This document shows, piece by piece, positions 6,469-11,428 of a DNA stretch of 11,428 nucleotides. Position 1 is the stretch's first letter; each line of letters opens with the position of its first letter. The notes below the pieces were generated by a model. That model was not told where the DNA came from. It saw only the letters and a list, made by a program, of their open reading frames with translations, and did no database searches. The stretch is from Clostridiales bacterium. GTDB taxonomy: Bacteria > Bacillota > Clostridia > Oscillospirales > Oscillospiraceae. The stretch is from NCBI GenBank assembly GCA_012729875.1, contig JAAYCC010000025.1, positions 1 to 11,428 on the forward strand, read 5' to 3'. A program made the position numbers and the translations under genes.

Positions 6469-6914
6469 CCGTTAACTCGCTGCACTACCACTATGATGTA
6501 CCGGGCGATGATTTTACCAGGGCGGGCGTGGCCTCCGGAGCGGTAAAACAGATACTTAAGCAGTTGGGTCTTAACCCGGAGACAGTCAGAAAAATGTCAA
6601 TCGCTCTCTATGAGGCCGAGATCAATATGGTCATACACGGCGGGGGCGGCGTGATAGACATTGATATTGACGACGACAAAATAGTAGCTCTGGTCAGCGA
6701 CCAGGGGCCGGGAATTGAGGATCTCGATCTTGCGATGCAGGAGGGCTGGTCAACAGCGTCAGAGCAGGAGCGTAATCTGGGCTTCGGTGCTGGAATGGGA
6801 CTGCCCAACATGAAGAAATATTCCGACGAGCTTGAAATTAACAGTGAAGTGGGTGTCGGTACCTCCGTTAAGATAACGGTCAATATCGAAAAGAGCGGTG
6901 AACAGCGCGACTGA
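6465..6914 (+). CDS. RsbW-like GHKL ATPase / serine kinase-type regulator
   Basis: A 149-residue soluble ATP-binding protein of the anti-sigma factor (RsbW/SpoIIAB-like) group. The N-box is E50-AEI-N54 followed by VIHGGGG; the G1 box is SDQGPGIED (78-86) with D79; the G2 box is GFGAGMGLPNMKK (106-118). In RsbW relatives this fold phosphorylates a Ser/Thr of a STAS antagonist or binds a sigma factor, but neither partner is encoded in the window. An in-frame upstream start exists at 6360, but I choose ATG 6465: it overlaps the stop of the DRTGG gene as ATGA, and the extra N-terminal residues would be read out of frame inside that gene. The ribosome site is weak (GGGGG 12 bases upstream), which fits coupling. 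The next gene starts 28 bases later. Confidence 0.85.
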   Translation: MTVNSLHYHYDVPGDDFTRAGVASGAVKQILKQLGLNPETVRKMSIALYEAEINMVIHGGGGVIDIDIDDDKIVALVSDQGPGIEDLDLAMQEGWSTASEQERNLGFGAGMGLPNMKKYSDELEINSEVGVGTSVKITVNIEKSGEQRD

Positions 6915-6942
6915 AAGATAAAACCTGTAAAGGAGGTTCGGT

Positions 6943-8268
6943 ATGTCTGAATATTTTCACTCTGTTACTTTGAACACCGAACTCTGCCACGGCTGCATAA
7001 CCTGTGTGAAGCGCTGCCCGACGGAGGCTATACGGGTACGTAACGGGAAGGCGCAGATAATAGAGGGCCGCTGCATCGACTGCGGAGAGTGCATAAGGGT
7101 GTGCCCGCATCACGCGAAATACGCCATAACAGATCCGCTCAGTTCTATAAAAGAATTTAAATTCAAAGTGGTTCTGCCCCCGCCGTCCCTTTTTGGGCAG
7201 TACAAACGTCAGGAGGATCTGGAGCTTATAAGGGCCGGACTCCTGAAACTGGGCTTCGACGCAGTCTACGAGGTTGCCGCGGCCGCTGAGCTGGTGTCCT
7301 CCGCCACAAGGCAGCTGTTAAACGGCGATCGGCTTAAAAAGCCTGTTATATCCTCCGCGTGTCCAGCGGTATTGAGACTTATACGCATACGCTTTCCGAA
7401 TCTTATAGACAACATACTTCCTCTTTCCCCTCCGATGGAGGTCGCGGCGATGCTGGCGAGGAGACGGGCGGTCAGAGAGACCGGTCTTTCTCCGGAGGAC
7501 ATCGGCATTGCCTTTCTTACGCCGTGCCCCGCTAAGGTCACGTCCATCAGAAACCCGATAGGTATCAAAAAGAGCGAGGTCGATCTCGCTATATCCGTCA
7601 GTGAGATATATCCCGCACTGCTCTCGGCGATGAACGAATGTGCCGAGGAGGGTCTGGGGCCGGATACTGCCCAGAGCGGAAGAACCGGTATGTCCTGGGG
7701 CAACAGCGGCGGTGAGGCGGCCGCAACACTGACCACCGGCTATCTTGCCGCCGACGGCATAGAAAATGTAATAAACGTCCTTGAGGAGATGGAGGACGAC
7801 CGCCTTTCCGATCAGGTGTTTGTGGAACTCAACGCCTGTCCCGCGGGCTGTGTCGGAGGGGTTCTCAACATCGAAAATCCCTATGTGGCCGTCACCAGAA
7901 TGAAGCACCTTCAGGCCTACCGTCCCGTTTCCTGCAACAGCATATCTGAAGCGGGTATTCCACCCGATATGAAGTGGGACGCTAAGGTCGAGCCTATAGA
8001 TACACTGCGTCTTGACCCGAGTCCGACGGAATCCATTAGGATGATGGGCGAGCTTGAGGAGATCGAGTCCCGGCTTTACGGCTTGGACTGCGGCTCATGC
8101 GGCGCTCCCTCCTGCCGTGCGCTGGCAGAGGACATTGTACGCGGGTATTCGACCGAGGACGCCTGCATCTATCTGCTGAAGGACAAGGTCGAATCGGTCA
8201 GAGACAGCTTGCTGTCGCTAACTATAAACAAACGGGATAAAGGTGAGGTCCATAAGCATGAAAGTTAA
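6943..8268 (+). CDS. Putative sensory [FeFe]-hydrogenase (group D-like, HydS-type) with C-terminal [4Fe-4S] domain
   Basis: A 441-residue cytosolic protein. Two ferredoxin [4Fe-4S] sites (C15/18/21/25 and C44/47/50/54) precede an H-cluster domain: L1 SSACPAV (137-143, ligand C140), L2 TPCPAKVTS (193-201, ligand C195) and L3 ELNACPAGC (295-303, ligands C299 and C303). After that, C383-x2-C386-x4-C391-x16-C408 forms a Fes-type [4Fe-4S] site like those in CFeSP and RnfB. All four H-cluster cysteines remain, but the proton-relay Cys of CpI is A139, two Met positions are T193 and N297, and the L2 Glu is S201. Such changes are typical of sensory hydrogenases; TamHydS of Thermoanaerobacter mathranii is the group D example I recall. 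There is no PAS or kinase domain, so signalling must go through partners. ATG 6943 follows AGGAGG by six bases. Slow turnover and H2 sensing are inferred. Confidence 0.88.
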   Translation: MSEYFHSVTLNTELCHGCITCVKRCPTEAIRVRNGKAQIIEGRCIDCGECIRVCPHHAKYAITDPLSSIKEFKFKVVLPPPSLFGQYKRQEDLELIRAGLLKLGFDAVYEVAAAAELVSSATRQLLNGDRLKKPVISSACPAVLRLIRIRFPNLIDNILPLSPPMEVAAMLARRRAVRETGLSPEDIGIAFLTPCPAKVTSIRNPIGIKKSEVDLAISVSEIYPALLSAMNECAEEGLGPDTAQSGRTGMSWGNSGGEAAATLTTGYLAADGIENVINVLEEMEDDRLSDQVFVELNACPAGCVGGVLNIENPYVAVTRMKHLQAYRPVSCNSISEAGIPPDMKWDAKVEPIDTLRLDPSPTESIRMMGELEEIESRLYGLDCGSCGAPSCRALAEDIVRGYSTEDACIYLLKDKVESVRDSLLSLTINKRDKGEVHKHES

Positions 8269-8593
8269 AGAGCTCTGCGAAAAACTCGGGTGGGAGACAG
8301 TCTTCGGCGACGGAGAAAACGAGATCACGGGCGGGATATATTGCTGCGACCTGCTCTCAATCGTCATGGGCAGGGCTCCGGCCGGCAGCCTTTGGATCAC
8401 CGTTATGGCCAATGTAAACGCTATGGCGGTGGCAACGCTTGCCGATACTGCCTGCGTAGTTCTTGCCGAGAATATGCGCATGGACGAGGAGGCGGCCGCA
8501 GGTGCGGAAAAGGGAAACGTCACCGTACTGTGTTCGGGGAAGCCTGTTTTCGAGACGGCTGCCGAGGCGGCAAAGCTGCTTGAGCTGATATAA
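8258..8593 (+). CDS. Second DRTGG-domain protein
   Basis: A 111-residue small protein with the pattern of hydrogenase-associated DRTGG proteins: ITGGIYCCDLLSIVMGRA (23-40), SLWITVMANVNAMAVATLAD (44-63), CVVLAENMRMDEEA (66-79) and NVTVLCSGKPVFE (87-99). It aligns by eye with the first gene of the operon (shared D-x2-S-x-V, VT/IT-x4-N, D-x2-C-V, final F and L positions), so the two look like old paralogues. A GTG at 8243 is in frame, but ATG 8258 is preferred: GGTGAGG (8242-8248) lies nine bases before it and the conserved part starts directly there. It overlaps the end of the sensory hydrogenase gene by 11 bases, implying coupled translation. No catalytic residues are recognised; a nucleotide-binding or adaptor role is speculation. 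Confidence 0.78.
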   Translation: MKVKELCEKLGWETVFGDGENEITGGIYCCDLLSIVMGRAPAGSLWITVMANVNAMAVATLADTACVVLAENMRMDEEAAAGAEKGNVTVLCSGKPVFETAAEAAKLLELI

Positions 8594-8624
8594 ACCGTAC
8601 TAAGCGGTACAGAGAGGGAATAAA

Positions 8625-9356
8625 ATGCCTCAATATGCCTATGATCTGCATATACATACCTGCCTCTCCCCCTGCGGTGATACGCTCATGACTGCGCCGA
8701 ATATTGTCAACATGGCTTATTTGAAAGGCTTGGACATAATAGCCATAACGGACCACAATACAGCAAAAAATGCAGCTGCTGTTGTGCGTGCGGCAAGGGG
8801 CGTTCCCCTGACTGTCATACCGGGTGTCGAGGTCACTACGGCGGAGGAAATACATGTCGTCTGTATTTTTCCCGACGTGGAGGGCGCAGAGGCGGCGGGC
8901 GAGGCGGTATATAAGCGCCTTCCCCCTATAGAGAACAGGCCCGAATACTTTGGCGAACAGATCCTGATGGACGAAAATGAGAGCGACCTCGGAACCCTGC
9001 CGCTGCTGCTCTCCAACGCCACAGACATATCAATAGACGAATTGCCGGATATGATGAGGGAGTTCGGAGGTTTCTGCTGGCCGGCGCACATTGACCGCCC
9101 CTCAAACAGCATACTGTCCGTTTTCGGTGTGCTCCCCGATAAGCCTGCCTTTCCTGCGCTGGAGGTATATAACCCGCACCGCTTCTTTGCAGATGGGTCA
9201 AATGCTATTTACAGGATGAACCACAGGATACTCACGAGTTCGGATGCGCACCGACTTGTGGACATTGCCGAGCGGGAGCGGTTTCTTGAGCTGGAGGAGC
9301 CGAGCTTCCGCGCGCTGAAAGCGGCGCTGCTGGGCGGCAGGTCGGATAAATTGTAG
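8625..9356 (+). CDS. PHP-domain metal-dependent phosphoesterase
   Basis: A 243-residue PHP-family hydrolase with the metal-binding set in order: H9 and H11 (DLHIHT), D19 (CGD), D43 and H44 (TDHNT), E69 (PGVEV), H77 (EIHVV), H155 (PAHID), and D207 and H209 (SSDAH). This predicts a trinuclear metal site able to cleave phosphate esters. Relatives range from histidinol phosphatase and polymerase-linked PHP domains to small-molecule phosphodiesterases, and the substrate here is unknown. It is the last gene of the sensory operon, 31 bases after the second DRTGG gene; ATG 8625 follows GAGAGGG at normal spacing. A terminator begins 21 bases after the stop. Context suggests it acts opposite the ATPases, as a phosphatase or by removing a nucleotide signal; this is inference. 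PHP genes are known neighbours of sensory [FeFe]-hydrogenases. Confidence 0.9.
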   Translation: MPQYAYDLHIHTCLSPCGDTLMTAPNIVNMAYLKGLDIIAITDHNTAKNAAAVVRAARGVPLTVIPGVEVTTAEEIHVVCIFPDVEGAEAAGEAVYKRLPPIENRPEYFGEQILMDENESDLGTLPLLLSNATDISIDELPDMMREFGGFCWPAHIDRPSNSILSVFGVLPDKPAFPALEVYNPHRFFADGSNAIYRMNHRILTSSDAHRLVDIAERERFLELEEPSFRALKAALLGGRSDKL

Positions 9357-9377
9357 GTTGTATATAGGGCAAACGTG

Positions 9378-9419
9378 AAAAAGACCCGCAAACACAAAAG
9401 TTGTTTGCGGGTCTTTTTT
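9378..9419. terminator. Strong bidirectional terminator between the PHP and LysR genes
   Basis: GACCCGCAAACA (9383-9394) pairs perfectly with TGTTTGCGGGTC (9402-9413) around a 7-base loop. The stem is flanked by five A on the left (9378-9382) and six T on the right (9414-9419), giving up to 17 bp and a U-tract on both strands. It ends the sensory operon (+) and the convergent LysR gene (-), whose stop is eight bases away. Confidence 0.93.
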
Positions 9420-9426
9420 ACGTTTA

Positions 9427-10353
9427 TTATTGCGACATTGAGTCAAGATCGCTGAAATAGGTTTTGATATTGCGTTTGACGTAGGCCTTTACAAAGGGTA
9501 TGAAGTCCGAATCGGCGCAGGACCCGTTTTGTACGGTGCTGTAGCTGATGCCTATCTCGCCGAGAGTATCGTCGTATGCAGAGGCGACACAGTATGGACG
9601 TATTGAGGGAACGCTGAAAAACAGGGAACGGGGGATTATAGCGTAACCTAAGCCGCTGAGTACGTATTCTATAATAAGGTGAAAGTCATTTGTCTCACAC
9701 ACGATGTTCGGGTGATAATTGTACTTCTCCATATTAGGTGCGAGATTCATTCGCAGCGCGGAGTCCGGCGTTGTGGTTATAAGATCTGTACCGGCCATGT
9801 CGTCGAAGGAGACCATTTTTTTAGAGAGCATCGGATGTCCGGGAGGGAGCATTGCACAGGCGTGTTCTTTAAACACAAGCTCAGTTTTGATGCCTCTTGC
9901 GGGGTCCTCGCCGATTGGAGGGGAGCAGACTGCAAAATCCGTATCTCCGGTGCGCAGTGCGCTGATCATTTCATCGCGCGCGGCGTAGGACATCGACAGG
10001 ACGGTTTCAGGATGCAATTTTTGATATTCCAAAACCATCTCCGGATACAGCGATTCGGTGTTTGTGAGAAGACGGATGGTGCGGGACTGGCGATCGGCCA
10101 TTCTTTCCATATCGTCACGCAAATTGTCCAGCTCCACTAGGATCTTTTTTGCATGGGAATAGAATACCTCGCCGTATTTGTTAAGCTTGATCCTGCGCCC
10201 TACGTTGTCGAAGAGCCGAATGCCGACCTCTTTCTCAAGCTGGCCGATTATTTTTGTGAGGAAAGGCTGTGCCACTCCGAGCTTCTCGGCAGCCTTTGTA
10301 ACATGTTCCATTTCCGCCGTAAGGCAGAAAAATCGCAGATCACGGATTTCCAT
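9427..10353 (-). CDS. LysR-family transcriptional regulator
   Basis: A 308-residue protein of standard LTTR length. Residues 1-60 form the winged helix-turn-helix: RFFCLTAEMEHVTKAAEKLGV, then AQPFLTKIIGQLEKEVG and LFDNVGRRIKL; the linker helix follows to about 88. The rest is a periplasmic-binding-protein-like effector domain (about 90-295) with the recurring LTTR features TGDTDFAVC (134-142) and LSGLGYAIIPRSL. The effector is not predictable; nearest metabolic neighbours are the hydrogenase operons, but convergent orientation and the shared terminator argue against co-transcription. ATG 10353-10351 follows GGGGTG at proper spacing. LTTRs often control themselves and a divergent gene; here the divergent gene is the GntR regulator 470 bases away, and an inverted repeat (10457-10479) lies between them. 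I see no firm promoter for this gene. Confidence 0.93.
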   Translation of the reverse strand: MEIRDLRFFCLTAEMEHVTKAAEKLGVAQPFLTKIIGQLEKEVGIRLFDNVGRRIKLNKYGEVFYSHAKKILVELDNLRDDMERMADRQSRTIRLLTNTESLYPEMVLEYQKLHPETVLSMSYAARDEMISALRTGDTDFAVCSPPIGEDPARGIKTELVFKEHACAMLPPGHPMLSKKMVSFDDMAGTDLITTTPDSALRMNLAPNMEKYNYHPNIVCETNDFHLIIEYVLSGLGYAIIPRSLFFSVPSIRPYCVASAYDDTLGEIGISYSTVQNGSCADSDFIPFVKAYVKRNIKTYFSDLDSMSQ

Positions 10354-10456
10354 TGGTACACCCCAATAAGTAATTGATTATTTTTCATATAGAGTAATAA
10401 TTATGATGTTATAATCAAAAAATTATTTTACTTTTTACGATTTTGAATTTATTATT

Positions 10457-10479
10457 AAATTGCACATTTTATGCAATTT
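10457..10479. repeat. Perfect inverted repeat, candidate operator
   Basis: AAATTGCA (10457-10464) and TGCAATTT (10472-10479) are exact reverse complements separated by seven bases (cattttA). The size and symmetry suit a dimeric regulator. It lies 104 bases upstream of the LysR start, a position common for LTTR sites (T-N11-A type, contained here), though a site for the GntR protein is equally possible. Confidence 0.45.
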
Positions 10480-10590
10480 GTGCCAAAAAAATATTTTAAC
10501 GCAAAAAAATAATATATATTAGATTATCACATTTTTTCTCAAAAAGAAATACATTTCAAAAATTTTAGAAAGTGTGAGCTTGTAATACAA

Positions 10591-10630
10591 AACGCACAGA
10601 GACTAAGCTATCTCTTGTGCGTTTCTTTTT
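10591..10630 (+). terminator. Orphan intrinsic terminator in the LysR-GntR gap
   Basis: AACGCACA-GAGA (10591-10602) pairs with TCTC-t-TGTGCGTT (10611-10623), one T bulged, around an 8-base loop. It is followed by TCTTTTT on the plus strand. No plus-strand gene lies upstream before the PHP operon terminator, 1.2 kb away, so it may end a small untranslated RNA. The minus-strand side lacks a good T run. Confidence 0.6.
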
Positions 10631-10742
10631 ATACCATATCAGCAGACGGAAAGCAAGGGTCTATCATCTTAATAAGGTGATATGGGTTTTGTCATATTAT
10701 TTTTTTTGTTTACCGAAAGGCGGAGGGTAATAGCACGGACTC

Positions 10743-10770
10743 TTGACATTCTGGGGCGTCGGTAGATAAT
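10743..10770 (+). promoter_or_regulatory. Sigma-A type promoter of the GntR-family gene
   Basis: A consensus TTGACA (10743-10748), a 16-base spacer and GATAAT (10765-10770, five of six). The start of transcription would lie near 10777, about 47 bases before the chosen start codon. TTGACA at the -35 and TGTCAA at 10777-10782 are inverted copies, a possible operator covering the promoter. Confidence 0.72.
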
Positions 10771-10810
10771 AGAACCTGTCAACATAAAGAGCGTTGAACT
10801 ATAAGCAATC

Positions 10811-10815
10811 GGGAG
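10811..10815 (+). promoter_or_regulatory. Ribosome binding site deciding a TTG start
   Basis: GGGAG at 10811-10815 lies eight bases before TTG 10824. In-frame alternatives are GTG 10815, which overlaps this site and has nothing convincing before it, and TTG 10794; a stop at 10785-10787 closes the frame upstream. Confidence 0.55.
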
Positions 10816-10823
10816 TGGAGCAT

Positions 10824-11428
10824 TTGGAATTTAAAGCTATCGTCGCACCAACCATAAAAGAGTTGTTTATTGATAGAATGATAGGGCTTATCCTATCAGG
10901 AAAGCTGGAGGTTGGGGAGAGGCTGCCGCCCGAACGCGAGCTAGCGGCGGAGATGAAGGTCAGCAAGACCATAGTCCATTCCGGGCTTACGGAGCTCGAC
11001 CGCATGGGTTTTGTAAGTATTGTGCCGCGCAAAGGCACCTTTGTGGCCAACTACGCTGAGCTTGGTACGCAGGAGACACTGAACGCCCTGCTCAAATACA
11101 ACGGCGGCAAACTTGATATGCACACGGTTAGATCTATGTTCGAATTTCGCAGCGCACTCGAGGGAACTGCATTCAAAAAATTTTCCGACAACCACAGTGA
11201 TAAGGATATAGAGGCTCTGCAGCAGATCGTGGACAGAGTAAAGAAAATGTCGGCGGATGAGGACAGTTTTACTACCGAGGATCTCGCAGAAGAGATATTC
11301 TCCTTCCACCACGCGGTCTGCGTCAGGAGCGGAAATAATGTGTTTCCGCTGGTGCTCAACGCTTTCAGAACCGTCAGTATCGTATTTTGGATAAACGGTA
11401 TTAGGATGTACGGACGTGAAGTCAGCGC
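10824..11428 (+). CDS. GntR-family (FadR/FCD type) transcriptional regulator, 3' end outside the window
   Basis: About 201 codons are present and the frame is still open at the window edge. Residues 11-74 form a GntR winged helix: IDRMIGLILSGKLEVGERLPPERELAAEMKVS in two successive parts (16-47), then SGLTELDRMGFV (53-64) and PRKGTFV (68-74). A helical FCD-type effector domain begins near residue 100 (FEFRSALEGTAF) and includes the histidine-rich FHHAVCVRSGNN, where FCD proteins often bind a metal with a carboxylate or sugar-acid ligand. I start it at the rare codon TTG 10824, supported by GGGAG eight bases upstream; GTG 10815 is the main alternative. A good promoter lies at 10743-10770. It is divergent from the LysR gene. 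Target and ligand are unknown, and FCD regulators usually control a catabolic operon beside them, here outside the window. Confidence 0.87.
   Translation, partial: MEFKAIVAPTIKELFIDRMIGLILSGKLEVGERLPPERELAAEMKVSKTIVHSGLTELDRMGFVSIVPRKGTFVANYAELGTQETLNALLKYNGGKLDMHTVRSMFEFRSALEGTAFKKFSDNHSDKDIEALQQIVDRVKKMSADEDSFTTEDLAEEIFSFHHAVCVRSGNNVFPLVLNAFRTVSIVFWINGIRMYGREVS

Larger units (their letters stand above)
10354..10823. other. AT-rich intergenic region between two divergent regulators
   Basis: About 470 bases with no open frame I would call a gene. It holds an inverted repeat at 10457-10479, a hairpin terminator at 10591-10630 that belongs to no visible gene, a smaller imperfect stem (ATCATCTT and AAGGTGAT, 10663-10681) and a sigma-A type promoter at 10743-10770. 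The segment 10380-10570 is strikingly AT-rich, with many A and T runs that may bend DNA. Confidence 0.75.

Noticed and set aside
7266..7908. Two long minus-strand frames within the sensory hydrogenase gene
   Set aside because: Antisense shadows of a gene with conserved Cys motifs; their translations resemble no known family.
8243..8257. GTG start for the second DRTGG protein
   Set aside because: The Shine-Dalgarno-like GGTGAGG overlaps this GTG and is properly spaced for ATG 8258 instead.
10663..10700. Second terminator after the stem at 10663-10681
   Set aside because: The T run starts too far from the stem, and the stem has a G-T pair; likely not an intrinsic terminator.

Overview
The window looks like part of the chromosome of an anaerobic, fermentative Firmicute of the class Clostridia. 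The grounds are strong GGAGG-type ribosome binding sites, AT-rich gaps between fairly GC-rich genes, free use of ATA and AGG codons, and a gene set centred on [FeFe]-hydrogenases. I cannot name a genus from the sequence. There are no RNA genes, insertion sequences or CRISPR arrays that I can see.

Layout. (1) 1-107 (+): the last codons of a GGDEF (diguanylate cyclase) protein, followed by hairpin terminators. (2) 5781 down to 293 (-): a six-gene operon for a trimeric or tetrameric NAD(P)-linked, probably electron-bifurcating [FeFe]-hydrogenase. The order is NuoE-like hydC, a stand-alone GHKL ATPase, an HndB-like [2Fe-2S] protein, NuoF-like hydB, catalytic hydA (group A3 type), and a bacteriohemerythrin; a bidirectional terminator closes it. 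(3) 5782-6114: a divergent promoter region. (4) 6115-9356 (+): a five-gene operon coding for a DRTGG-domain protein, an RsbW-like ATPase, a putative sensory (group D-like) [FeFe]-hydrogenase, a second DRTGG-domain protein and a PHP-domain phosphoesterase; it ends at a strong terminator. (5) 10353 down to 9427 (-): a LysR-family regulator converging on the PHP gene. (6) 10354-10823: an AT-rich gap with a perfect inverted repeat, an orphan terminator and a good sigma-A promoter. (7) 10824 to the end (+): a GntR/FadR-family regulator, cut by the window edge.

How the genes may work together. The minus-strand operon should make the main H2-evolving complex, in which NADH enters at HydB, electrons pass through the Fe-S subunits, and HydA reduces protons, probably coupled to ferredoxin. 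The plus-strand operon reads as a signalling module: an H-cluster protein altered at its proton-relay position, soluble GHKL ATPases that may act as kinases, small DRTGG proteins that may bind nucleotides, and a PHP hydrolase that may act as phosphatase. One GHKL ATPase sits inside the structural operon. No classical output protein (response regulator, sigma factor or STAS antagonist) lies among them, so how an H2 or redox signal would reach its target is the open question of this locus. The hemerythrin at the end of the hydrogenase operon suggests a link to oxygen sensing or protection.
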